DNA from: JAGVSR01 sp964458265
GTDB taxonomy: Bacteria > Pseudomonadota > Alphaproteobacteria > Rhizobiales > Hyphomicrobiaceae
DNA: 64,000 nt
Assembly: GCA_964458265.1 (NCBI GenBank)
Contig: CAYWIF010000002.1
Span: forward strand, 124,001 to 188,000
Direction: 5' to 3'
Made by a program: the position numbers and the translations under genes. The notes below the pieces were generated by a model. That model was given only the letters and a program-made list of their open reading frames with translations, was not told the DNA's origin and made no database searches. Below, one piece after another: positions 55,201 to 63,294 of this stretch (within the stretch, counting starts at the first letter, position 1; the number at the start of each line of letters is the position of its first letter).

Positions 55201-56899
55201 CCGGGCCGCCATCGCCGCCATTACCTGTGTCGGCGTCGCCTGCCTTTAGCTTATTGCCGTCCATGGTTGACGATCCACCGGTCGAATTGCCCGTGGTCGT
55301 GTCGCCGTTCTTCGCGTTGCCGCTCTCAGCCTTACCCGTCGTGAAGGTAGCCTTGACATCGCCGGAAGTCGCGTTGCCGCCTGTGTTTGAGCTGTAAGTA
55401 TTGCCGATGCTGACATCGCCGCCGTTGGCAGATGCGTCGGCGTGACCGCCGTTGGCGCCGCCAGCGTTCGAAGTCGCGCTCGCACCGCCGGTGATTGCGC
55501 CACCGGCATTGACCGTCTGCGAACCGCCGTTTCCGCCGTTGCCGCCAGCGCCCGCTGTCGAGACAGCATTGGCGCTGAGTTCTGGCTTGACCGTGACCGA
55601 CAGCGTGGGCGACGTGACAAGGATGTTTGCCTGGCCGACATCGTACGTGTCGTTATCGGAGAGTTCGAGAATGGCCGGACGGATACCGTTCTTCGCCAAG
55701 TCGGTGAAGAAGTCGGAAGCGAATTCCTGGCCGTCGTTTATGAGAGACGTGTTGTCTTGCGTCATCGGCATTTCGACGAGCGGCAGAACCGTGATCGGTG
55801 CCACGTGCTGATAGACATTGACCTCACTGTCGGCGCCATCACCGGCTTCGCCGCCCAGAGCATTCCCTTGCACGTAGCCCGTCGATGTCGCATCGGCGTT
55901 GTTCGTCGCCGTAGCGGGCCCACCTTGCGCGATCCCATTACCGGTGCCGGCATAAGCATGAGTACCGGTGGACGATGCGTACGGCGCGACCGTGTTTTGG
56001 TCCGCAACACCGCCATTGGCTTGGCCACTAAAAATGGGAGCATTGTTTTGCGCTGCTCCGCTGGCGACCGATCCGGTCTGCGGCGTATTGCTGATCGTCC
56101 CGGTGGTCGCGCCATCGCCACCGTGGGAGGTCACTGGTTCGGAAAGAACGTCACCGCCGGTCGCCGTTCCGCTCGCGCCGCCCTCTGAGATCGCCGGTCC
56201 GGTATGCTTACCCACACCGCCATCAGCCACGGCACCGGGGTAAGTGCCGCCGTTTGCCTCGATCTCGGCCTTGCCGATACCGGCAATGAAACCGCCGCTC
56301 GCATCAGCGAGATAGCCGCCGTCACCGCCCTTGCTGTTGCCCGACGTGGCCGCGCCGCCATTGCCGCCGTTTCCTGAGGTGGCATTCCCGCCTTGTAGCG
56401 TTGAATTGGAGAGAGTTGAATTGCCGCCGGTCGAATTGCCGGTCGTGCTGTTTCCGTTTGCGGCGTCGCCGCTCTTCGTGCTGCCCGTGGAAAAGGCCGC
56501 CGCGGCATAACCTGTCAGTGCGCTGCCGCCCGTGTTGACGCTCGCCGTATTGCCAATTCCGACGTTGCCGCCGTTGGCTGTCGCGTTCGCACTGCCGCCT
56601 TTCGCGTCACCCGCATTGGATTCCGTCGAGGTGGAGCCCGTCTCTGTGTCTCCCGCCGATGCGCTCTGATTCCCGCCGTCGCCGCCATTGCCGCCAGCGC
56701 CCGCCGTGGATCCCGCGCCACCCGAGATCTTGGGCGACACATCGAAAATGAACTTGCCTTCGGAGCGATTTTGGTTCGCCTGATCGACAGCGTATGTGTC
56801 GTTGTCAGAAAGCTTCAGCTCCTTCATCACATCGATGACAGGGGGCTTTTCCGGAACATAGGGGGGCGGGCAGTCGATCGGAGGAAGCTTCTTGGCCAT
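52241..56899 (-). CDS. Giant Gly/Asn/Ser-rich A-B-A-B repeat protein; likely type I secretion substrate
   Basis: 1552 aa, no family recognised. After a Pro-rich start (MAKKLPPIDCPPPYVPEKPP) come four modules opening at SDND residues 31, 414, 803 and 1182. Each begins with SDND(T/S)Y-x-V-x-Q and holds a long run of GGxGGxGG, TGNSTGG-type and Ala/Asn-rich repeats. Each closes with a QxNxSxIxDGxE(F/Y) motif. Modules 1 and 3 share QNxxxxKFxIxVSPKxSG and the linker DLAKxGxxP; modules 2 and 4 share the ending MPYxQDNxSxIxDGxEFQP. The composition is almost free of Cys, Arg and Trp. It has no N-terminal signal peptide. Glycine-rich repeats and adjacent exporter genes suggest secretion as a surface or matrix protein; this is inference. 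Confidence 0.85.
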   Translation of the reverse strand: MAKKLPPIDCPPPYVPEKPPVIDVMKELKLSDNDTYAVDQANQNRSEGKFIFDVSPKISGGAGSTAGAGGNGGDGGNQSASAGDTETGSTSTESNAGDAKGGSANATANGGNVGIGNTASVNTGGSALTGYAAAAFSTGSTKSGDAANGNSTTGNSTGGNSTLSNSTLQGGNATSGNGGNGGAATSGNSKGGDGGYLADASGGFIAGIGKAEIEANGGTYPGAVADGGVGKHTGPAISEGGASGTATGGDVLSEPVTSHGGDGATTGTISNTPQTGSVASGAAQNNAPIFSGQANGGVADQNTVAPYASSTGTHAYAGTGNGIAQGGPATATNNADATSTGYVQGNALGGEAGDGADSEVNVYQHVAPITVLPLVEMPMTQDNTSLINDGQEFASDFFTDLAKNGIRPAILELSDNDTYDVGQANILVTSPTLSVTVKPELSANAVSTAGAGGNGGNGGSQTVNAGGAITGGASATSNAGGANGGHADASANGGDVSIGNTYSSNTGGNATSGDVKATFTTGKAESGNAKNGDTTTGNSTGGSSTMDGNKLKAGDADTGNGGDGGPATSGNSVGGNGGSASATGGHTVGGGFDVPWLIDASGKLLANGGDAYASGGDGNNTGPAWSAGGASGPAVGPDLTTTLNSYAADARPSGNVDNDPSSGDAKSAAAQNNVPIESGNASGGVANHNSVAPKATSTGGKAVAGNADAYSSGGHSAATNNADATSKAYVDGYADGGKGGEGAQSTIEFNQKLAPITITPLLNMPYNQDNVSLIEDGSEFQPGHVYGYKPEHESPKNQKIVASDNDSYKVDQVNQNISQPKFVIEVSPKMSGAAGSVGGAGGSGGNGGQQAAGSGLAQTGSASTSSNSGVAGGGNAGASANGGGAGIEDTAGANTGGNAASGGTNVTLETGNASTGNAGNGDSKTGNSVAGGATLSGTTLASGNSETGDGGDSYGATSGDSNGGDGGHANASGGYTVLVGKADIYANGGTASANGADASSTQYAAAASYASGHAKGGTVNADPVTSHGATPGASGGIGNSPYSADAQSGVAQINDPVHSGVAHGGVADKNSVTPEAVSEGGLAYGGDASGKSLGGPAYADNNSEANSNGQVHGNALGGTGADGGVSTVNVDQTVTPILIKPIVNMEMDQNNTSKIYDGTEYTSEWFVDLAKAGVTPLNMTLSDNDSYDVAQGNYMIASPEMSFTASPSIYADVGSRGGEGGDGGDGGSQSATGGGAKTGSASATSNAGGAAGGSATASANSGLASIGSTSGTNIAGSAITGAAIAAFTSGAAASGSAANGDSETGTSTGGSSFMSGNSLLAGNATTGASGNNGPAVSGSSIAGDGGTAKALGGSGGAGGADLFGFVDASGEFKMNGGTASANGGPSATPGTATSIGAPSGNAYGGDVSTPLNSYAGTAADTEGIDQDPYSGYATSGAAQNNDTITSSDAYGAAANYNTVAPYSISEGGYADGGSAYAQSLGGNSLSLNESEANSLAYVYGYADGGAGGYGGESSVDLIQTIDPIYITPVLDMPYHQDNSSVIIDGNEFQPAA
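52244..56809 (-). repeat. A-B-A-B module repeats in the giant protein
   Basis: Module starts on the minus strand are near 56809, 55660, 54493 and 53356, giving 383, 389 and 379 residues, then 371 to the end. The A-to-A distance is 772 residues and B-to-B is 768, showing that an A-B pair was duplicated as a unit. Confidence 0.85.
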
Positions 56900-57381
56900 C
56901 GGATAAGTCCTGTCTCTGGTTTGTTTCCGCAGTTGGCATGTCAGGCGCGGCCGTCATCTGGCCGCAAAAGATTGTTCACTCGCTGCATATTCCGCAGCAA
57001 ATGGCATTCCGATTTTGGGTATGAATTACGAATTCCCGGACGCAGTAGAAATCTTCACAAATCCGGAAATGCTTGGAATTTAACCAAAGCGCATTCCGGA
57101 CAATCGAAAGGTAATCGAGCAGAGCCGGGAAAAGAATAGGAACGTAAACAAATGGTTAAATGGGCTGCGTATAAACCTTAATAGAAGAGAATAAGTATAA
57201 AAACTGATATGGGTATTGCGTTGCCGGAGAAAGCCAGGCGAACGGGCTGCCCGACCATCCCCGCCCCGAGCCCATCCCGACCCGCATAGCCCGAGCCGCA
57301 TAAAGCGATCTGCTCGCAAGCCGCTCCACGCCGTGATACACACGCTGTCGCAGACTAGAACTTTTCCAAAAACGAACGCTC
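56900..57381. other. Divergent intergenic region with clustered ATTCCG motifs
   Basis: About 480 bases upstream of the giant repeat-protein gene (minus) and the Rrf2 gene (plus). ATTCCG or a close variant occurs at 56989, 57006, 57032 (ATTCCCGG), 57063 (reverse strand ATTTCCGG) and 57092 (ATTCCGGA). The middle part (57100-57220) is more AT-rich than the window. There is no convincing gene. Confidence 0.6.
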
Positions 57382-57897
57382 ATGCGCATCAGCAAAACCA
57401 CCCACAACGCCCTTCAAATTCTGATCGCCACCGCACGCTCCGGCACGAACCTGGTCAAGGGCGCCGCTATCGCTCATGAACTTGATTTGACGGAACAAAA
57501 TACGTCCAAGATCGTGCACTTGCTCTCGCGCGGAGGCTTCATCAAGGCCGTCCGGGGACCACAGGGCGGAATGAAGCTCGCGCAACGGCCCGAGGACATC
57601 CGGATCGGCGATGTGGTTTTGGCGATGGAGCGCATGTCGATCGAAGACGAACGCGCATCCGGAACCGGCGATTTCAGCAGGATTTTCGACGTCGCGCTGG
57701 AAGCTTTCGTCTCGGTGCTCAATCAGCACACTCTGGCCGACATGGTCCGCAACAAGCGCTCCCCGTTTCTGGCTAGCCTCTCATCGAAGCCGGCGAAGTC
57801 GAAAAGCAAAGCGGCGAGCCGCAAGGCGGCAGCTATCCCCGACTTTGTGCGATCGGAACGCACTGCGCGCTCAAAGCCTAGAGGCGTTCCAAAGTAG
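57382..57897 (+). CDS. Rrf2 family transcription regulator without cluster-binding cysteines
   Basis: 171 aa. The Rrf2 winged helix is seen: IAHELDLTEQNTSKIVHLLS, then FIKAVRGPQGGMKLAQRPED and IRIGDVVLAMERM. The region ALEAFVSVLNQHTLADMVRN resembles the dimer helix of RirA-like members. The protein has no cysteine, so it lacks the 2Fe-2S or 4Fe-4S ligands of IscR, NsrR and RirA. The C-terminal tail is Lys/Ser/Ala-rich. Its neighbour hemP suggests a link with iron or haem control, but the sensing mechanism must differ. Confidence 0.88.
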   Translation: MRISKTTHNALQILIATARSGTNLVKGAAIAHELDLTEQNTSKIVHLLSRGGFIKAVRGPQGGMKLAQRPEDIRIGDVVLAMERMSIEDERASGTGDFSRIFDVALEAFVSVLNQHTLADMVRNKRSPFLASLSSKPAKSKSKAASRKAAAIPDFVRSERTARSKPRGVPK

Positions 57898-58020
57898 CTT
57901 GCAACTCAATGAGATAAAGTGCATCGCGCCCACGTTGTCGTCTTGACATCGGGGGCGCGACGACTGTTCTGTGCGAGGGCTGGATGAGACATTCAGCATC
58001 CGATTTTGGGGCCTTGAACC

Positions 58021-58034
58021 CCTCCAATTGGAGG
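58021..58034 (+). promoter_or_regulatory. Palindrome covering the ribosome binding site of the 58042 gene
   Basis: CCTCCAATTGGAGG is a perfect 14-bp palindrome. Its right arm GGAGG is the ribosome binding site, seven bases before the ATG at 58042. In RNA the left arm CCTCC can pair with it and block translation. Confidence 0.6.
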
Positions 58035-58041
58035 AGCACCG

Positions 58042-58569
58042 ATGAAGACTGCGAACAGTCCGAAACTCTCCCACTTATCTATGCGGCTGATAGGCGGGGA
58101 ACGCCCCTGCATCAGCAGCCGCGCCGATATATTTGTCGGCACCGGCTTCCGCTACTGGTTGACCGGATTTCGAACAGGCAATCTCGTCCACTGGGAACGC
58201 GCGTTTTCGCTGGCACAGGACGCCGTTGGCATACATGCAGCCCGTGACGTATGTCGCGACTTCTCCCAGTGGGTCCGCATTCTCAACGAGCACTCCCGCC
58301 GCGATCTTAAGGTACTGGACGCCGGAACGCCCGGGTTCTGCCGCGACGAATGCGTGGCGATGGCTGTCGTGGCGGCCCACCAGCACAAGGCATGTCCGGC
58401 GCTGCAGGCCTGCGCGATGACACTGCTGGAATGCGAACCGCGCAGCGATCTCGCTGAGCTGTCAGGTTCGCTTGCCGAACAGTTGTCTAAGGCGGACCAC
58501 GTTCTGTCGCCTGGCGCGATGGAGCATGTCGTGCGCTACGCCAGCGGTCCAGGGCACTACGTCGTCTAA
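58042..58569 (+). CDS. Protein of unknown function upstream of hemP, 175 aa
   Basis: The ATG at 58042 follows GGAGG. No family recognised. The N-terminal part has FVGTGFRYWLTGFRTGNLVH, and the middle RDFSQWVRILNEHSRR. Six cysteines are scattered, including CRDECVAMAVVAAHQHKACP and QACAMTLLECEP, so metal or haem binding is possible. There is no signal peptide. It lies about 125 bases before hemP on the same strand, which suggests a role in haem or iron use; this is inference. Confidence 0.7.
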   Translation: MKTANSPKLSHLSMRLIGGERPCISSRADIFVGTGFRYWLTGFRTGNLVHWERAFSLAQDAVGIHAARDVCRDFSQWVRILNEHSRRDLKVLDAGTPGFCRDECVAMAVVAAHQHKACPALQACAMTLLECEPRSDLAELSGSLAEQLSKADHVLSPGAMEHVVRYASGPGHYVV

Positions 58570-58694
58570 GCAATGGATGTCGGTGCGTCCCGGTCGAACC
58601 CTTCGCACCTTCTCTTACTCCAACAACGTGGTCGCGGGACGAGAGCGATGTCTCCCTTGTGCGCCATCTTTCACACGACCAAGCGGGACGGAGC

Positions 58695-58895
58695 ATGATC
58701 GCCGGACGCGACAAGATCGCTGATCGGGACCGGATCGCGAAGGCACGCGATCCCGCCGCTCCAGCAGCGCCCGAGACGCGGCGCATTCGCGTCAGCGACC
58801 TGATCCAGGACAACAAGCAGATCATTCTAGAGCACGGCGGCGAAAGCTACATTCTGCGGATCACCGCCAAGGGCAAACTGATCCTGACAAAGTAG
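58695..58895 (+). CDS. hemP: Hemin uptake protein HemP
   Basis: 66 aa from the ATG at 58695. The family core is IRVSDLIQDNKQIILEHGGE and YILRITAKGKLILTK. In alphaproteobacteria HemP/HmuP-type proteins act in haem uptake, in part as a regulator of the haem receptor gene. The N-terminal 25 residues are Arg/Asp/Ala-rich and variable. No haem receptor or ABC transporter follows in the window. Confidence 0.9.
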   Translation: MIAGRDKIADRDRIAKARDPAAPAAPETRRIRVSDLIQDNKQIILEHGGESYILRITAKGKLILTK

Positions 58896-58939
58896 GGCCT
58901 CGATTTCGGCACACGGCGGCAGCGGACCAGCGCACCTGA

Positions 58940-60103
58940 TTAGCTCATGGGCTTGGCGACCGTCACAGTGTCACCCGGCTTGAGCAGCGCATTGGGAGAC
59001 AAGATCACCCGATCGGTTATCTGAAGTCCGGAGCAGATCTCGGCTTCCGTCCCGAGATCCCGGCCGATCCGGACTTTCCGGAACACAATCTTGTCGTCGG
59101 CGTCCAGAATGGCGGCAAATTGCTGACCCTGCCGGACAACGAGAACATTGCCCGGAACGAGCACGCATGGCGCGTCCCGTTCCACATCCAGAACAACCTG
59201 CCCGGTCAGACCCGCCGGCAACACGAGGTCAGGGTTCGCCATGACAAGTTCGGCGCGCATCGTGCCGGAGGTTTGGTCGATGGCCTGCGAAGTTCTCACC
59301 ACCGTCGCATCGAACAACCGCTCCGGCAGTTCCGCGAATGAGGTTTTTGCAGGTGTCCCCGGCTTCACTTTGAGTGCGAAGGACTGCGGAACGTCGATCT
59401 CGATCCGCAGCGGGTCGAGCCGTGCGATATTGTAGAAGTACGTGCCGGCAGCACCCAGGTCGCCCGTTACACGGTCGCCGCGCTCGACCTGCCGTTCGAT
59501 AATCACGCCGTCGAACGGAGCCCGGATGGTCTGAAAGCCACGCACATCCTCAAGCCGGCGGACCTCAGCCTCCGCGGCGGCAAGGTCGGCTTTGGCGATG
59601 GACACATTCGCTTCACGCTCGTCGCGCGTCTGCTCGGGCAGGAATTTCTTCGGAACGAGTTCCTGTGCGCGCTCGAACGTCACCTCCGCAAGTGCAAGCC
59701 GTGCCTTCACCTGCTCCACCGCAGCTTGCGCGCGGTCGAGTTGCTGGCCAATTTCCGGCGCGTCGATGACGACGAGCACGTCGCCCGCCGTCACGCGGTC
59801 ACCGATCTCGCCGCGCCGTTCCGCAACGACGCCGTTCGCTCGGCCCGAAAGCCGCGCCTGCTCGACGGGCGCCGTCCGCCCAGGCAAAGTAAGTCCGAAC
59901 CGGCCGGCGGCAGCCTTGGGAGTGACCACACGGACGGTGCGAGGCGCTGCGGCCGGAGGCGCTGCATCGTTTGCCGTCGCCTTGGAGCCGGACGACAGCG
60001 CGTTGATGCGAGCCGCGAGATCGAATGTGCGGTCCACGGCAACGGCACCGATGGCGAGCCCGGCCAATCCCAGTCCCTTCAAAAGTGCATGTCCCATGAT
60101 CAT
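58940..60103 (-). CDS. RND efflux periplasmic adaptor subunit (second pump)
   Basis: 387 aa. An N-terminal hydrophobic segment (LLKGLGLAGLAIGAVAV) anchors or exports it. A linker rich in Ala/Pro precedes the lipoyl half (GVVAERRGEIGDRVTAGDVLVVID), a coiled coil (about residues 120-195), IRAPFDGVIIERQVERGD, and a beta-barrel. Its ATG overlaps the permease stop in ATGA, so it is the second gene of a leftward pair. The C-terminal region is typical of MexE/AcrA-like adaptors. The substrate is unknown. Confidence 0.92.
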   Translation of the reverse strand: MIMGHALLKGLGLAGLAIGAVAVDRTFDLAARINALSSGSKATANDAAPPAAAPRTVRVVTPKAAAGRFGLTLPGRTAPVEQARLSGRANGVVAERRGEIGDRVTAGDVLVVIDAPEIGQQLDRAQAAVEQVKARLALAEVTFERAQELVPKKFLPEQTRDEREANVSIAKADLAAAEAEVRRLEDVRGFQTIRAPFDGVIIERQVERGDRVTGDLGAAGTYFYNIARLDPLRIEIDVPQSFALKVKPGTPAKTSFAELPERLFDATVVRTSQAIDQTSGTMRAELVMANPDLVLPAGLTGQVVLDVERDAPCVLVPGNVLVVRQGQQFAAILDADDKIVFRKVRIGRDLGTEAEICSGLQITDRVILSPNALLKPGDTVTVAKPMS

Positions 60104-63100
60104 TTCATTCCCGCGGTATCCAAGACATAAGTCCCGGCCGGCTGTTTCGAAAATTGTTCCACCAGTGGCGGTTCGGCGCGCCGCCGGACAAGAAGAGCGA
60201 ACAATACGGGCACGAAAGTGAGCGTGGCGGCCGTACCGAATACCAGTCCACCGACGACGGCTCTGCCGAGCGGCGCGTTCTGCTCGCCGCCGTCGCCAAG
60301 TCCGAGCGCCAGCGGAATGATGCCGACGATCATCGCGATTGCCGTCATCAGCACCGGCCGCAGCCGCGTTTCGGCTGCCTCGATCGCCGCAGTGACCGGA
60401 TCAGCCCCGGCAGCCAGCCTGTCGCGCGCGAAACTCGTAACCAGAACGCTGTTCGCCGACGCCACCCCGATAACCATGATGAGTCCCGTCAACGCCGGCA
60501 CCGACAAGGGCGTTCCCGACAGCCACAGCGCGAACAAGGCACCGGATATCGCCACCGGTTGCGTTCCCATGGCGATCAGCGGCATCAGCCACGATTGAAA
60601 ATTCACGACCATGATCAGGTAAACCAGAACGGCGGCCAGCGCGATGCCTCCCAGCATTTCGCCATAGGCCTGCGTCATCGATTGCGCCTGCCCTGCGACC
60701 TCGATGCGATTGCCGGGTTTCAACCTCGGCGACACAGCCGAGATGGCCGTCTCCAGATCGCGATAAACTCCGCCGATATCGCGCCCCGAAGCGTTGGCGA
60801 GAATTGTCGTTGTCGGCTGGAGCATGAAGCGGTCGATGTTTGCCGGCAGTTGCCGTATTTGCAGCGACGCGATCGAGCGAAGCGGCAGCACCGGACCGCC
60901 GGCGGCCGGCTGGACGGGCGTATTCAGGAGCTGATCGACCGTCGTCAACCGGGCGGGCGGGGCCACGATTTGCACGGTGTAGGACGCTGACACTGCCGGA
61001 TCGGCCCAGAAATTCGGCGAGACGGTTCCGGCCGCACCCAGTGCGGAAAGCACTGCACCCGCCGCATCCTGCGGGGTCACGCCCAGTTGGAGCGCGCGCA
61101 CGCGATCAATTTCGAGATTGTAGGCCGGCACCGTCCGCACTTGTCGTGTCACGACGTCCGACATTCCCTCTAACTTCTTCATGGCCTCGGAGAGGTCGCG
61201 GGCGATTTCGGCATTGCCGCCGGCATCACGCCCGATCAGCCGCACTTCGAAATCCGCCTGCGCGGCTCCCGCCAAGGTCTGCGCCGTCGCATCGGCAGGC
61301 ACGAAGTAGAAGGTCAGCTTTGGGAACCGATCCCGCAACATCCTGCGAATGGCATCCGCGTGCTCGGCAGTGCGCCCAAGCCCCGCTTTCAACTGGATCA
61401 GAACCTCGCCGTCGAAGGACCCGATCACGCCGCTCTGCACCCACGCTAGGTTGATCGGCTCCGGCGCGCCGATGTTCTCCGTGATGAAGGCCACTTCGTC
61501 GTCCGGAATGGTCTCCCTGATGGCGCCCTGCACCTCGGCAAACACAGCGGCCGTCTCTTCCAGCCGCGACCCCGGCTCGGCTCGCAGATAGACGCGGATC
61601 ATGCCAGCGTCTGACTGCGGGAAGAATTCGCGCCCGACGTTCAAACCGGCGAACGCGCCCATCGCTAGCGCCACCGCAAGACCGGTGACTGGCAGAATTT
61701 TGTATCGGATGAACAGCTTCAGGAGCGACACCAGCATTCTCTCGATTGCACCGAGCCCTCTCCCGACGGCTCCGGACAAATTGGCAACAAACCCGCGTTC
61801 GGGGTGCGCCGTGTCGTGCTCCTTGAGCATCAACGATGCGAGCGACGGAACGAGCGTTCGTGAAAGTATGTACGACGCGATCATCGCAAACACGACCGCC
61901 AGTCCCAGCGGAATGAAGATGAAAGCCGCCGTCCCAGTCAGCAAAAACAAGGGTGAGAACACGATGCAGATGGCAAGCGTGGAGACGAATTCCGGAAAGG
62001 CCACCTCTTCGGCGCTGCGCAGGATCGCGGTTTGAAGTGGTAATCCGTTTTCCAGATTGCGGTTGATGTTCTCGATTTCCACCAGGGCGTTGTCGACGAG
62101 AATGCCGATGGCCAGCATCAAGCCGCCGAGCGTCATGAGATTGAAGGTCTGGCCCGTCAGCGCCAACCCGGCGACGGAGGCAAGGAGCGCCAGGGGAATG
62201 GACGTCAAGACGATCAGCGATGATCGCCAACTGCCGAGAAAGACCAGCACCACGAAAGCCACAAGACAGGCGACGACCAGCGCTTCCTTGACGACGTTGG
62301 CCACCGCGTTCTCCACGAACACGGATTGATCGAACACCGGCTCGATCGTGATTCCCGGTGGCGCCGACGCTTTCAATTCCGGCAGCTTGTCTTTGACCTG
62401 CCGGACGATATCGACAGTCGACGCATCGCCAAGCTTCAGTATGGCGACGATGACGGCGTTTTGCCCGTCGAGCCGCGCGATGTTGGTCTGGATAGCCGCG
62501 CCGTCGCGGATGCTCGCCACGTCTCCGACCCGCACGACCCGGCTCTCGACGGACCTGAGCGGCAGATCCGCAAATTGCGACACCTGCTCCGGACTGGCGT
62601 TCGTGGTCACCACGATTTCGCGGTTGTCGACACGCAGAACGCCCGTGGGCAATGTCAGGTTCTGCGTGTTGATCGCTCGGGCGACTTCATTGGGAGAAAT
62701 GCCATAGGATTGCAGCGCCTCGGGCTTTAGATCGATCATCACCTGACGCGACGCACCGCCGTACGGCAGCGTCAGCCGCAAACCGGGAATCGATTGGATT
62801 TGCGAGCGCAGTTGCAACCGCGCGTAATCGAACAGCGCACTCGAATTCAGCGTGTCGGATGCCAGCACGAGTTGCAGGATCGGGACGCTCGACGGCACAA
62901 ACGGAATGATGAGCGGCGGCGACGTACCCTGCGGCATACGCCGCAAGATCGTCTGACTGACCGACGTGATCTGCGCAAACGCCGCCGTGACGTCGGTGCC
63001 CGGCTGGAACGTGACGCGAATGATGGCCACGCCGGTCAGAGTTTCCGATCGCACGTCGCGGATGTTGTCGACATTGTTGAGGATGGCGATCTCGCCGAAC

Positions 63101-63294
63101 GTCGAAATTTTCGACGCCATCTCCGGCGCATTGAGACCCGGATAGGTCCAGATGACATTGATCGCGGGGATCTTGACCGGCGGCAGGACATCCGTCGACA
63201 TCCGCTGCGCCGAAAGCGCGCCGGTCAGCAGCAGCAGAATGGCAAGAACACCGATGCTGTGCCGGTGTGCCAGCGCATAGCGGACGATCCACAC
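60100..63294 (-). CDS. RND efflux permease with altered proton-relay residues
   Basis: 1064 aa from the GTG at 63294, which has AAGGAGA eight bases upstream; the in-frame ATG at 63432 has none. TM1 is IGVLAILLLLTGALS, followed by STDVLPPVKIPAINVIW. The TM4 signature reads AIGILVDNALVEIENIN: the second relay aspartate is Asn. In TM10 the usual lysine position reads GVASANSVLVTSF, so the lysine is absent. The overall fold and length fit the HAE-RND group. It is coupled to the adaptor gene by a four-base overlap. Coupling ion or stoichiometry may differ from AcrB. Confidence 0.93.
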   Translation of the reverse strand: MWIVRYALAHRHSIGVLAILLLLTGALSAQRMSTDVLPPVKIPAINVIWTYPGLNAPEMASKISTFGEIAILNNVDNIRDVRSETLTGVAIIRVTFQPGTDVTAAFAQITSVSQTILRRMPQGTSPPLIIPFVPSSVPILQLVLASDTLNSSALFDYARLQLRSQIQSIPGLRLTLPYGGASRQVMIDLKPEALQSYGISPNEVARAINTQNLTLPTGVLRVDNREIVVTTNASPEQVSQFADLPLRSVESRVVRVGDVASIRDGAAIQTNIARLDGQNAVIVAILKLGDASTVDIVRQVKDKLPELKASAPPGITIEPVFDQSVFVENAVANVVKEALVVACLVAFVVLVFLGSWRSSLIVLTSIPLALLASVAGLALTGQTFNLMTLGGLMLAIGILVDNALVEIENINRNLENGLPLQTAILRSAEEVAFPEFVSTLAICIVFSPLFLLTGTAAFIFIPLGLAVVFAMIASYILSRTLVPSLASLMLKEHDTAHPERGFVANLSGAVGRGLGAIERMLVSLLKLFIRYKILPVTGLAVALAMGAFAGLNVGREFFPQSDAGMIRVYLRAEPGSRLEETAAVFAEVQGAIRETIPDDEVAFITENIGAPEPINLAWVQSGVIGSFDGEVLIQLKAGLGRTAEHADAIRRMLRDRFPKLTFYFVPADATAQTLAGAAQADFEVRLIGRDAGGNAEIARDLSEAMKKLEGMSDVVTRQVRTVPAYNLEIDRVRALQLGVTPQDAAGAVLSALGAAGTVSPNFWADPAVSASYTVQIVAPPARLTTVDQLLNTPVQPAAGGPVLPLRSIASLQIRQLPANIDRFMLQPTTTILANASGRDIGGVYRDLETAISAVSPRLKPGNRIEVAGQAQSMTQAYGEMLGGIALAAVLVYLIMVVNFQSWLMPLIAMGTQPVAISGALFALWLSGTPLSVPALTGLIMVIGVASANSVLVTSFARDRLAAGADPVTAAIEAAETRLRPVLMTAIAMIVGIIPLALGLGDGGEQNAPLGRAVVGGLVFGTAATLTFVPVLFALLVRRRAEPPLVEQFSKQPAGTYVLDTAGMK

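Noticed and set aside
52241..56899. Regular short repeats resembling a CRISPR array
   Set aside because: The repeats are in frame, vary in sequence and length, and lack constant repeat-spacer structure. No cas genes are present.
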